A program made the position numbers and the translations under genes. The notes beneath the pieces are model-generated. The model did no database searches, was not told the DNA's origin, and saw only the letters and a program-made list of their open reading frames with translations. Below are positions 33,980 to 42,419 of a stretch of DNA of 64,000 bases, piece after piece; positions within the stretch are counted from its first letter, which is position 1, and each line of letters starts with the position of its first letter. Source of the stretch: Desulfobulbus oralis (GTDB lineage Bacteria > Desulfobacterota > Desulfobulbia > Desulfobulbales > Desulfobulbaceae); NCBI RefSeq assembly GCF_002952055.1, contig NZ_CP021255.1:1118851-1182850 (forward strand). The letters are read 5' to 3'.

Positions 33980-35209
33980 CTAGAGTCCCGGAATGCCGAT
34001 ATGCTGCACGCGGATGGCGTTCAATTCCTCTTCATAGGGCAGCAGGCTGCCTGCGGTCCGCTGCACGCGGAAGGCCAGGGCGAAACAGAGCACACGCACC
34101 GGATAGTTCCGCGGTTTTTCCTGCAGGTACGGTTGAATGGTAATAAAATCGGTGGCACCGTAGCGCTTCATGATATCCCTGAGGCCGCCGTTTTCCGGGC
34201 CAATGTTGTAGGCCAGAAGGCCCAGTATCACGTTGCCGCGCATCTGGGCAAGATAGCTTTTCAGGGTCGCGGCCGCGACAAAGGTGTTGTGGCGCTGATC
34301 GGCCAGATCCAGGGCGCCTGCCCCGAGGCTTTGCTGCGCCGCCTGCTGCGCCCCGGCCGGCACGCTGGTAATCTGAAAGAGCCCCTGGCCGCCGTCAGCG
34401 CTGTCTCTCGGGTAGAAGGAAGATTCTGCGGCAGCCAGCCCCATCAGGAGATCCGGATCCAGAGCAAAGGCGCTGGCCGCGGCTTCGATGTCGGCGCGGT
34501 ACAGCCTTGACCGGGTCAGCATCCTGCCCATTTCTTCCCGATCCAGCCTGCGGTAGGCCGCAAAGATCTGGTGTCTCAGGGTGGCCCCCTGCATCTCCGC
34601 CTTGCCGCCCACCAGCAGCCGGAACTGGGCAAGCGGCGGGACGAAGAGCGGCTGCTGCGCCAGAAAGCCTGCAGCCGCTGCGAGCGTCAGCGCAAGCAGG
34701 GGGGGAGACAGGACATGCCAGCCGTTCAGCCGTACCCTGAGCCCCCACCACAATCGCAGCAGCAAGGTCCCGGCCCCGACAATGCCGCAGACCGTCAGGG
34801 CGAACGGCAGACGGTGATAGAGCAGACTTGTGCCGGACAGCGTGGCGGCCGCATAGCCCAGGGTCACCATGAGCGCCAATACGCCTGCGCCCAGCAGGGC
34901 GCCTGCCTCGACTCCAGCCAGCATCAGCCGGCAGCCCAGGGCATACTGTTTCTTTTTCTTCTTGCGACCGCGCCTTTTTTTGCCGGCAGTCCTGGTCCCG
35001 CTCCCGGCTGGTCGGCGGGCACGCTTATTCTCTGCGGTCGCCGGCTTTGGCAGCGGCGCTGCCCTTGGTGCCGCTGCGTTCTGCTCCGTTTCGCCCCGGG
35101 TGGGCGGGCTGGCCGCGTTCTGCCCTGTCCGGTCTTCGCCTGTCTGGCTTGCCGGCATGGCCCGGGCCTGCATGCCGCTGCCCTTTCGAGGCGGCTTGAA
35201 GGCTGTCAC
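33980..35209 (-). CDS. Membrane-anchored lytic transglycosylase (SLT domain)
   Basis: A 409-residue protein. The N-terminal ~90 residues are disordered and rich in Ala/Pro/Arg, ending with a basic patch (GKKRRGRKKKKKQYALG). Three or four membrane segments follow (about 95-210). A lysozyme-like SLT domain comes last: the catalytic Glu is in LAAAESSFYPRDSADGGQGLFQITSV, with AYNIGPENGG later. The domain should cleave peptidoglycan. A soluble SLT on a multi-pass anchor with a cytoplasmic basic leader is less common. The start may lie at one of several downstream Met codons, because the leader is low-complexity. Confidence 0.7.
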   Translation of the reverse strand: MTAFKPPRKGSGMQARAMPASQTGEDRTGQNAASPPTRGETEQNAAAPRAAPLPKPATAENKRARRPAGSGTRTAGKKRRGRKKKKKQYALGCRLMLAGVEAGALLGAGVLALMVTLGYAAATLSGTSLLYHRLPFALTVCGIVGAGTLLLRLWWGLRVRLNGWHVLSPPLLALTLAAAAGFLAQQPLFVPPLAQFRLLVGGKAEMQGATLRHQIFAAYRRLDREEMGRMLTRSRLYRADIEAAASAFALDPDLLMGLAAAESSFYPRDSADGGQGLFQITSVPAGAQQAAQQSLGAGALDLADQRHNTFVAAATLKSYLAQMRGNVILGLLAYNIGPENGGLRDIMKRYGATDFITIQPYLQEKPRNYPVRVLCFALAFRVQRTAGSLLPYEEELNAIRVQHIGIPGL

Positions 35210-35295
35210 CGCATAACCGTGAACAGAGGGGCAGGGGAGCCGCCCCGACTATTTGTGCGGGGTATCGGGAAACAGCGTGGCCAGGGTGGAGCTTT

Positions 35296-35745
35296 TCAGG
35301 CGCTTCCAGAAGCTGTGCTGCCCCCGGGCGCGCTGACCTCGCCGTTCTGGGCGAGATAGGCTTTGATGGATTGCACATAGCCCCGGTCTTCGCGGCAAAT
35401 GTGGTGCGTGAGCCAGCGGCTCAGCATGATGTACAGCTCTTCCGTGATGTCTTCCCCGGCCTGGTAGCGCGCCTGGAAGTCCGGCAGCTTGTTCACGAAC
35501 TGTTCGTGCAGCCATTTGTGGACCTTCAGCAGGCCATAGCCGGCATCCTGCATCAGCTCTTCCTCGAAGTTGAAATGGGAAACGGAGTAGTCCACCATCT
35601 CGGGAATCACCGCGCCCACCGTGTTCATGTCATGTTTCTGGCGCGCCTCATACATCTGGTTCACCAGTTGAACAAGGCGTTTGTGCTGGGCATCGATTAC
35701 GGCAATACCGGTTTCGAGATCCGGCCCCCATTGCAATGTTTCCAT
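35296..35745 (-). CDS. Bacteriohemerythrin
   Basis: A 149-residue single-domain hemerythrin. The iron-ligand pattern is complete: His in IDAQHKRLVQLVNQ, His with Glu in SHFNFEEELM, His residues in HKWLHEQF, and the C-terminal WLTHHICREDRGY. Such proteins bind oxygen at a di-iron site and are common in oxygen-sensitive bacteria, delivering or scavenging oxygen. Start from the ATG at 35745 with GGAAGAG upstream. It ends 46 codons or so after the core domain with a small Gly/Ser tail. It fits beside a bd oxidase-bearing lifestyle. Confidence 0.92.
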   Translation of the reverse strand: METLQWGPDLETGIAVIDAQHKRLVQLVNQMYEARQKHDMNTVGAVIPEMVDYSVSHFNFEEELMQDAGYGLLKVHKWLHEQFVNKLPDFQARYQAGEDITEELYIMLSRWLTHHICREDRGYVQSIKAYLAQNGEVSAPGGSTASGSA

Positions 35746-35900
35746 GTGCTCTTCCTGTGCTTGCTGATTGGAGAATCTTCGGTTTTGTGGCCTCACCCTG
35801 AGCCCCGAAGCACCGATAGTACAGAAAAGAGTATACAGAAAGACCTGGCTGGGAGCAAATTCAATGGCCGTATTTGCCGCCCGAAACAAAAAAATCCGTA

Positions 35901-37337
35901 TTACAGACCAGGGCTCAGGGGCTGCCTGCCTTCGTCCAGTGCTTCCTTGGCCAGGCCGGTGTCCGGCGGCACGGGATACTCGTTGTTGAAGCAGGCCAGG
36001 CAGAAGTGCTCTTTCGGCAGCCCGGTGGCCTCGACCAGACCTTCAAGACTCAGGTAGTGGAGCGAATCCAGACCCAGATAGTCCCGGATGCCCTCGATCG
36101 TGTTGCCGGAGGCGACGAGCTTTTTGGGGGAAGGGAAGTCGACGCCATAAAAGCAGCCATAGCGGGTAGGCGGGCAACTGACCACCATGTGGATTTCTTT
36201 CGCACCCGCGCGCCTGAGGGACTGCACCCGGCTGCGGCCCGTGGTGCCGCGCACGATGGAATCCTCCACGATGATGACCCTTTTGCCTGCGAGCAGTTCG
36301 CGCACCGGGTTCAGCTTGACCCGCACCGAAAAATCCCGCATCGACTGGCTGGGCTGGATAAAGGTGCGGCCCACATAGTGGTTTCTGATCATGCCGAACT
36401 CCAGCGGAATGCCCGAGGCCTGCGCGTAACCCAGCGCCGCGTAGTTGCCGGAATCCGGGAAGGGCATGACAATGTCGGCGTCTATTTTCGCTTCCCGGGC
36501 GAGCATCGCGCCCATGCGCTTCCGCGCGGCATAGACGTTCAGGCCGAAGACATTGCTGTCGGGCCGGGCGAAATACACGTGCTCGAAGATGCAGAAGCTC
36601 CTGCGCGCCGGTGGCCAGGGATGCAGCGACTGCAGGCCTTCGCGGTTGATGATCAGCAGCTCGCCGGGCTCGATTTCGCGGAGATAACGGGCCTCGATCA
36701 GATCCAGCGCACAGGTCTCCGAGGCCACCACATAGGCCCCGTTGTCCAGCATGCCCAGACAGAGCGGATGAAAGCCGCCCGGATCACGGACGGCCATCAG
36801 GCTGTCTTTGGTCATGAGCAGCAGGGAATAGGCGCCGCGCACCTGGCCCAGCGCCCTGGCAATGGCTTCTGGCAGAGGGTGCCTGACCAGCTCGCGGGCC
36901 AGCAGGTGCAGCACGATTTCACTGTCCATGCTGGTCTGGAAAATCGCGCCTTCCGCCTCCAGGCGTTTGTGCAGCGTCATGGAGTTGACCAGGTTGCCGT
37001 TGTGGGCAATGGTGAGTTCCATGCCGCGGTGCCGGATCATGAAGGGCTGGACGTTGCCCGGGCTGGAGGCGCCGGTGGTGGAATAGCGCACATGCCCGCT
37101 GGCCAGGTGGCCGGGAAGCTGCTGCAGGGTCTGCTCGCTGAACACATCCGGCACGAGCCCCATGGCCTTGCGCAAAACGATGCCCTGGCCGTTTCCCGCC
37201 GCGATGCCGGCGCTTTCCTGGCCGCGGTGTTGCAGGGCGTAGAGCCCGAAATAGACCAGCTTGGCGGCATCCCCATGACCGAAAACGCCGCAGATACCGC
37301 ATTCGTGGCGGGGGCGCCACAGTTCTTCGTCAGGCAT
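35901..37337 (-). CDS. purF: Amidophosphoribosyltransferase
   Basis: The first enzyme of purine synthesis, transferring glutamine nitrogen to PRPP. The nucleophile Cys lies in HECGICGVFGH, after a short propeptide (MPDEELWRPRHE). The PRPP motif is VIIVEDSIVRGTTGRS. C-terminal cysteines (HFCLACFNNEYPV) are the usual ligands of the [4Fe-4S] cluster of the Bacillus-type PurF. At 478 residues it has normal length. The ATG at 37337 is chosen because GGGAG precedes it; a longer frame to 37412 exists. Its leader contains a terminator-like hairpin (37363-37395), suggesting attenuation. Confidence 0.95.
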   Translation of the reverse strand: MPDEELWRPRHECGICGVFGHGDAAKLVYFGLYALQHRGQESAGIAAGNGQGIVLRKAMGLVPDVFSEQTLQQLPGHLASGHVRYSTTGASSPGNVQPFMIRHRGMELTIAHNGNLVNSMTLHKRLEAEGAIFQTSMDSEIVLHLLARELVRHPLPEAIARALGQVRGAYSLLLMTKDSLMAVRDPGGFHPLCLGMLDNGAYVVASETCALDLIEARYLREIEPGELLIINREGLQSLHPWPPARRSFCIFEHVYFARPDSNVFGLNVYAARKRMGAMLAREAKIDADIVMPFPDSGNYAALGYAQASGIPLEFGMIRNHYVGRTFIQPSQSMRDFSVRVKLNPVRELLAGKRVIIVEDSIVRGTTGRSRVQSLRRAGAKEIHMVVSCPPTRYGCFYGVDFPSPKKLVASGNTIEGIRDYLGLDSLHYLSLEGLVEATGLPKEHFCLACFNNEYPVPPDTGLAKEALDEGRQPLSPGL

Positions 37338-37362
37338 ATCAGCTCCCATCCAGGGGACAGCT

Positions 37363-37395
37363 AAAAAAGAAAGGCACAAGAGCCATTCTTGTGCC
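37363..37395 (-). terminator. Terminator-like hairpin in the purF leader
   Basis: On the minus strand GGCACAAG (37388-37395) pairs with CTTGTGCC (37373-37380) around a 7-base loop and is followed by TTTCTTTTTT (37363-37372). It lies 25 bases before the purF ATG, with no room for a promoter between. Transcripts reaching purF must therefore pass it, as in a regulated attenuator. Confidence 0.7.
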
Positions 37396-37489
37396 GGCGT
37401 TTCGTGCTTCACGTTGCGCTGTCCCCGAAAAGGGTTTATGAAACAGATTAGTCCGCATTTTTCAAGCGATTCTTGTGATTGAGCCTGAG

Positions 37490-38557
37490 ATGAGCAACAA
37501 GAAGATCCGTCTGACCGGCGCTGTCAGGGCAGCCGGCTGAGCGGCCAAACTGGGTCCGGGGTCACTGGGCCAATTGCTTTCCGGGCTGAAGGTGCCCGCT
37601 GATCCCCGCCTGCTGGTCGGTCTGGCCACTGGCGACGACGCCGGAGTCTACCTTTTGAACAGCGAGACCGCGCTGATTCAGACCGTGGATTTTTTCACGC
37701 CCATGGTGGACGAGCCCTTTGCCTTCGGCCGGATTGCCGCGGCCAACGCGCTCTCGGACGTCTACGCCATGGGCGGCAGGCCGCTTTTGTGCATGAATCT
37801 CCTGTGCTGTCCTACAGGCAGCATGGAGGACACGGTTTTTCGGGAAATTCTGGAAGGCGGGCTGGATGCGATCGGCGAGGCTGGAGCGCTCCTGGTGGGG
37901 GGGCATTCCGTGGAGGATGCGGAGCTGAAGTACGGGCTGTCTGTGACCGGGGTGGTGCAGCCGGAGCGGCTTTTGACCAATGCGGGCGCCCGTCCCGGGG
38001 ATGTGCTGCTTTTGACCAAGCCGCTTGGGTGCGGCGTTCTGGCCACGGCGCTGAAAGGCGGTCTGCTGCCGGAAGCTGCCGAGGCCGCCCTGATCCGGGC
38101 CATGGCCACGCTGAACCGTGCGCCGATTGCGGTTCTGGAGGGGATGCCGGAAGAACTCCGGGCGGAGGTGCACGCCTGCACCGATGTCACGGGCTTCGGC
38201 CTGATCGGCCATGCCCACGAAATGGCCGCAGCCTCGAAGACGAGTCTGCATATCGCAAGCGCGGAGGTGCCGCTTTTGCCGGAGGCGCTCGAGATGGCGG
38301 GCATGGGCATGATTCCGGCCGGCGCCTATCGCAACCGGAACCATTACCGCTCTGTCCTGCACTCGACGCTGCCTGAAGATGGGGTGGCCGCCATGCTGGC
38401 CTTTGACCCGCAAACATCAGGCGGCCTGCTGCTGGCGCTCTCGGCTGCTGCCGCGGAAGCGCTGCTTTTGGGGCTCGAGGCAGCGGGCTATGGCCAGCCT
38501 GCCGCCCTGATCGGCAGGGTGGAGGCGACAGCCGCAGGCCGCATCTTTCTGGAGTGA
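37490..38557 (+). CDS. selD: Selenide, water dikinase with in-frame selenocysteine UGA
   Basis: SelD makes selenophosphate for selenocysteine tRNA and tRNA selenation. Read from the ATG at 37490 the protein is MSNKKIRLTGAVRAAG, then TGA (37538-37540, codon 17), then AAKLGPGSLGQLLSGLKVPAD... . E. coli SelD has Cys17 at exactly this spot with Lys20 three residues on, and here UGA-AAK keeps that Lys. The rest is normal: ATGDDAGVYLL, AANALSDVYAMGG, DVTGFGLIGHAHEMAAAS and DPQTSGGLLLA. Total 355 residues with Sec. A gene caller that treats UGA as stop would give a truncated start at 37574. Confidence 0.93.
37541..37571 (+). promoter_or_regulatory. Candidate bacterial SECIS element in selD
   Basis: Directly after the UGA, GGTCC (37553-37557) can pair with GGGCC (37567-37571) with one G-U pair. 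The 9-base loop begins GGGG (37558-37561). The loop lies 17 bases after the UGA, in the range used by bacterial SECIS hairpins. The folding was judged by eye. Confidence 0.55.
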
Positions 38558-38644
38558 AGGGCAGCCCTTGCGGGGCCGGTTTCTGGAGCCGCAAGCCTGC
38601 AATCGACCAGGCGCTTCGGGATCGGCCGTTGCAGTCTGGGCCGG

Positions 38645-39247
38645 CTAAAAGGCGTAACCGATCATCAGCCGGATGCCGTTCAGGGGCACATTCGGGTCTG
38701 CGCTGCCGGCATTCGAGATGTGGTGATAGCGTGCCTCGAAGAGCAGGGCGTGCAGATCGTCCAGCTGGTAGCGCAGGCCGCCGGCGAACTGGTAATTTCC
38801 GTTCCAGTGCGCGCCCATGCCCGGAATGTCGGCAAAGCTGTAGAGGATGCCGCCGCCGCCGAACACGTAGGGCTGCCAGCAGTCGTCGGCCGTAAAGGTG
38901 TAGGCAGCCAGCAGGTTCAGCCCTGCCATGGCCGAGGTGTCGAAACCCGGTCCGCCGACTACGGTGAGCGGCAGCTCGATCAGGGTATCGTGCCGGCCCG
39001 CCCACCAGCCGGAGCCGATGCCGTCGATGGTCAGATGGCTGTAGCGGGGCGCAAATTCAAAGCTGTGCACCCGCTCCTCGGTCTGGCCCCAGCCCGGAAA
39101 GCTCTGGCCGTAACCGAACATGAGGGCCCAGTAGTCGTCCGCCGTGTTCCAGAATTCCGCCCGGGCAGGGATGGCCTGCAGCATTGTCAGGGTGTAGAGG
39201 CTCAATAGGAACACAGCACAGGTCAGGCCTTGTTGTTTTCTTTGCAT
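38645..39247 (-). CDS. pagL: Lipid A 3-O-deacylase PagL-like outer membrane protein
   Basis: A 200-residue precursor with a signal peptide (LTCAVFLLSLYTLTMLQAIPARA). The mature protein has alternating aromatic residues of an eight-strand barrel, and the C-terminal YHHISNAGSADPNVPLNGIRLMIGYAF ends with Phe as outer-membrane proteins do. The HISNAG block matches the catalytic His-Ser region of PagL enzymes, which remove the 3-position acyl chain of lipid A. The ATG at 39247 has GGAG seven bases upstream. Its presence, with the KdnB-like gene, points to modified lipopolysaccharide. Confidence 0.8.
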   Translation of the reverse strand: MQRKQQGLTCAVFLLSLYTLTMLQAIPARAEFWNTADDYWALMFGYGQSFPGWGQTEERVHSFEFAPRYSHLTIDGIGSGWWAGRHDTLIELPLTVVGGPGFDTSAMAGLNLLAAYTFTADDCWQPYVFGGGGILYSFADIPGMGAHWNGNYQFAGGLRYQLDDLHALLFEARYHHISNAGSADPNVPLNGIRLMIGYAF

Positions 39248-39493
39248 GGTTTTCTCCATTACAGGACAGATCGGGTCTTTCGCTTCAGTATTCCGCAGAA
39301 AAAAATATCCTGCGCTGCATTGTCGGCCGGAAGAATGCCCGTGATGACCACGGGTGGCGCCAGCAGCCGTTGTCAGCCAGGGAAAAACAGCATGTGCCCG
39401 CAAAGGGCGACATATCAACCTTCCCCATTCCTTAAAGATTGCATGGCGCCGGAGTTGGGGGGCAGCGCGCATCGAAGTCGGTTTGAACGTTTG

Positions 39494-39970
39494 TTATGGC
39501 CTGTCGCGCAAATATGAGACATGCCTGTTGCCAAAGGCTGATTGTGGAGCAGCAGACGTTATTACCGCTTGACAACAGGACGGACCGAAAGCTTTTATGA
39601 GTTTGAGAAGTGCCTTTAATTCACGTGGCGGATACGGCAACCCTATGCCTTTTACAGCTAAACCAGCTAACTTGGATCTGCGATCCGAATCAATGTGCTC
39701 AGTCTGGCGTCGGAGACTGTTATAGATCTTGCATTTTAGGACTTTACCAAAAGGTGACTTGAAATCTGCAAGCACAAAATCAGTACCGATTTCAATTGCA
39801 GAAAGCTTGCCAGATTCAATGCCAGCAATGATATTCTCGATAATCGATGCATTGTCTACAGCATCATGCCCAATCGTTGGCAGCTCAGCATATTCAATCA
39901 ATCTATCCTGATTATCTGCAATCCATTGCTTCAACTTGTCGATATTGTGGTTGATGTTCTTTGCAGTCAT
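39494..39970 (-). CDS. Hypothetical protein
   Basis: About 158 residues with no recognised family. It opens MTAKNINHNIDKLKQWIADNQDRLIEYAELPTIGHDAVDNASI, with a helical acidic/Ile-rich middle, and ends RDRP. The gene is notably lower in GC than its neighbours. Start at the ATG at 39970; a longer open frame upstream (to 40267) is antisense to the rhomboid gene and rejected. The ribosome site is weak. It could be a phage or mobile-element remnant or a real orphan gene. Confidence 0.45.
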   Translation of the reverse strand: MTAKNINHNIDKLKQWIADNQDRLIEYAELPTIGHDAVDNASIIENIIAGIESGKLSAIEIGTDFVLADFKSPFGKVLKCKIYNSLRRQTEHIDSDRRSKLAGLAVKGIGLPYPPRELKALLKLIKAFGPSCCQAVITSAAPQSAFGNRHVSYLRDRP

Positions 39971-40121
39971 AACAACATGGGTATCGGGTCCATCCTCTCC
40001 GCTCCGGCAGGATACCACCGGAAACTCCGCTTTGCCAGGCCGAAACAGCGGGTTTGCACCAGAAGCCCCAGAGGGTGCGGCCTGCACCGTTTTGCCCTTT
40101 TTCCCTGTTAGCGCCTCGAAT

Positions 40122-41045
40122 ATGCAATTGCCGCCCTTTCCCGAATCACCGCCGCAGCCTGCTTCGCCGGATGACGCGTCATCCGGCCCGGAGACTCCGC
40201 TTATCATTGCCCGGGGCAGCCGCGAGGAGCTGGGCAATCTGGTGCTGCTGCTGGCAGCCTTGGGCATTGCCTACACCTGGCGTATGCACAGCGGCCAGCT
40301 CCTGGTGGCTGCCAGGGATGCGGAACGGGTCCTTGAAGAGTGGCGGCGCTATGCCGACGAGAACGCCGCTTGGCCAGAGTCCCCAGCCCCGATGCTCGAA
40401 CAGACAGCCCTGCCGCCCACGCTGCTCTGTATGGCAGCGCTGGCAATCTTTTTTGCCTGCACCGGCCCCTGGACAGAGGGCAATCCCTGGTTTGCCACAG
40501 GTGCGGTGGACAGTCAGGCCATTGTGCAGGGCCAGTGGTGGCGGCTGGTAACCGCGCTCACCCTGCACGCGGATTTCAACCATCTTCTGGGCAATGTGCT
40601 GATCGGCGGCCTCATGCTCCACCTGCTCTGCCGTCGTATGGGCTATGGCTTGGGCTGGTTCCTGACGCTTGCCGCCGCGGTGCTGGCCAATTGGTGCAAT
40701 GTGGTATTGCGGCAGGGGCCACATCTCTCGGTAGGTTTTTCCACTGCGGTCTTTGCAGCGATCGGCCTCCTGTGCGGCAGCAGCGTTTACCGGGGCCGCT
40801 GGCGGCTCTTCAGGGCGCTGGCCCCTCTGGGGGCGGGTGTGGGGCTGCTGGTCATGCTGGGCATGGAGGGGGAACGCACTGACCTGGGCGCCCATCTCTT
40901 CGGCTTTGCCTGTGGCGCGACGCTCGGCCTGGCTTGCCGGCCGGGCCCTTTGTCAGGGCGCCTGCGCCGCGAGCTGAGCCAGTTTCTGGTCTTTGCTCTG
41001 GCCTGCACCGTGGTGTTGGCCTCGTGGCATGCGGCGTGGCGATAG
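40122..41045 (+). CDS. Rhomboid-family intramembrane serine protease
   Basis: A 307-residue membrane protein. The catalytic serine motif GFSTAVF (GxSx pattern) and the catalytic His in AHLFGFACGATLGL are both present, as is the characteristic TLHADFNHLLGNVLIGGLML segment with HxxxN. About six hydrophobic segments follow one another, the Rhomboid fold. It cleaves membrane-spanning substrates. A longer frame to 39936 is antisense to the gene above; the ATG at 40122 begins the protein proper. The N-terminal ~80 residues form a cytosolic region before the first membrane helix. Confidence 0.85.
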   Translation: MQLPPFPESPPQPASPDDASSGPETPLIIARGSREELGNLVLLLAALGIAYTWRMHSGQLLVAARDAERVLEEWRRYADENAAWPESPAPMLEQTALPPTLLCMAALAIFFACTGPWTEGNPWFATGAVDSQAIVQGQWWRLVTALTLHADFNHLLGNVLIGGLMLHLLCRRMGYGLGWFLTLAAAVLANWCNVVLRQGPHLSVGFSTAVFAAIGLLCGSSVYRGRWRLFRALAPLGAGVGLLVMLGMEGERTDLGAHLFGFACGATLGLACRPGPLSGRLRRELSQFLVFALACTVVLASWHAAWR

Positions 41046-41271
41046 CCGCAGAGACTCTGTCATGGCAGGCTTTCTGATCGGGATCGCCTTCCTCTCGGGC
41101 CCCTTTTTTTCGCAGGCGCCTTTCCTTCTGCCGGCGCTTTCATCTTTCGGCAAAGTCCCTTGACGCCTTTTCCCGGGCCGCGTACATTGGGCCGACTTGT
41201 ACCTTCTTCCCAATTAAATAGGGGCCCGCGTCCGAATCGCGTGGCCCGCTGTGCAAACCCGGAGTCCTTTT

Positions 41272-42399
41272 ATGCCCATGAACGAACAACCTCCCTGGGG
41301 TCGCAAAAAAAAGCCCAGCGCCCCGGAGGATATTCTGGCTCAGATCATTCAGGCCATCCGTGACTTTTTTGAAGGTCAGGGCAATGGCAAAAACCGGAAA
41401 ACCGAGGGGCCGGGAGTGGACAAAACCCAGCCGGACAACACCAGGGGCGGCGCTCTGCTCGCTGCCTTTGTGGTTGCGCTGGTCATCCTGCAACTGGGCC
41501 TGTCGGCCTTTTTCACCATTGCGCCGGGCGAGGTGGGCGTGGTTCAGCGCTTCGGCAGGTACGACCGGACCACCGAGCCGGGCCTGCACCTGAAGATTCC
41601 CTACATCGAGCAGCTCACCAAGGTGGATGTGGAACGGGTGCGCAAGGAGGAATTTGGCTTCCGTTCCAGCGGCCAGGGCCAGAACTCCCGCTTCGACCGT
41701 ACCGATTACGAAATGGAATCCCTGATGCTGACCGGCGATAAAAACGTCATCGAAATGGCGTGGATCGTCCAGTACAAGGTCAGCGATCCGGTGCACTTTC
41801 TCTTCAAGGTGCGGGACGTGCCCCAGGCCGTGCGGGATGTTTCGGAAATGGTCATCCGCCGGCTGGTGGGCAACATGGATTTCGACTATGTGCTCGGCAA
41901 CCGCGACGCCCTGGCCGCTGCCGCGCGGCAGGAACTGCAGGATGAGCTGAACGACCTGGAGGCCGGCATCAGCGTTTTCACCATCCAGCTGCAGGACATC
42001 AACCCGCCGGAGCCGGTCAAGCCGGCCTTCAACGAGGTCAACGAGGCGGATCAGGACATGATGCGGCTCGTGAACGAGGCGGAAAAGGTCTACAACGAGA
42101 TCATTCCCAAGGCCCGGGGCAGCGCCAAGCAGATCGTGGAAGAGGCGCATGGCTACGCGGTCGAACGCGTGAACCGGGCCCGGGGCGAAGTGGCCCGCTT
42201 TCAGGCCATCCTGAAGGAATATCAGGGCTCGGAGCAGGTGACCCGGCAGCGCATGTTCCTGGAAACCATGGAGGAGATCCTGCCCAAAACCGAGCGGCTC
42301 TACATCATGGAAGAGGGTCGGAATGCGGCCCTGCCGCTGATCAACCTTTCCGCGCCGCCGCCCCAAAAAACCGAGCAAAAGACCGGGCAACAGCCCTGA
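41272..42399 (+). CDS. hflK: HflK, modulator of FtsH protease
   Basis: A 375-residue SPFH protein of the HflK family. A Lys-rich N-terminus (PWGRKKKPSAPEDILAQIIQAIRDFFEGQGNG) is followed by a membrane helix, then TIAPGEVGVVQRFGRYDRTTEPGLHLKIPYIEQLTKVDVERV. The SPFH body has DINPPEPVKPAFNEVNEADQDMMRLVNEAEKVYNE, typical of HflK. With HflC it forms the cage around FtsH and regulates membrane protein turnover. The ATG at 41272 has GGAG seven bases upstream. hflC begins 21 bases after the hflK stop, so they are co-transcribed. Confidence 0.93.
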   Translation: MPMNEQPPWGRKKKPSAPEDILAQIIQAIRDFFEGQGNGKNRKTEGPGVDKTQPDNTRGGALLAAFVVALVILQLGLSAFFTIAPGEVGVVQRFGRYDRTTEPGLHLKIPYIEQLTKVDVERVRKEEFGFRSSGQGQNSRFDRTDYEMESLMLTGDKNVIEMAWIVQYKVSDPVHFLFKVRDVPQAVRDVSEMVIRRLVGNMDFDYVLGNRDALAAAARQELQDELNDLEAGISVFTIQLQDINPPEPVKPAFNEVNEADQDMMRLVNEAEKVYNEIIPKARGSAKQIVEEAHGYAVERVNRARGEVARFQAILKEYQGSEQVTRQRMFLETMEEILPKTERLYIMEEGRNAALPLINLSAPPPQKTEQKTGQQP

Positions 42400-42419
42400 T
42401 GAGAGACGGACCAAACGCC

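Noticed and set aside
39970-40267. N-terminal extension of the 39494 ORF
   Set aside because: The open frame continues upstream but is antisense to the rhomboid gene, which has full catalytic motifs.
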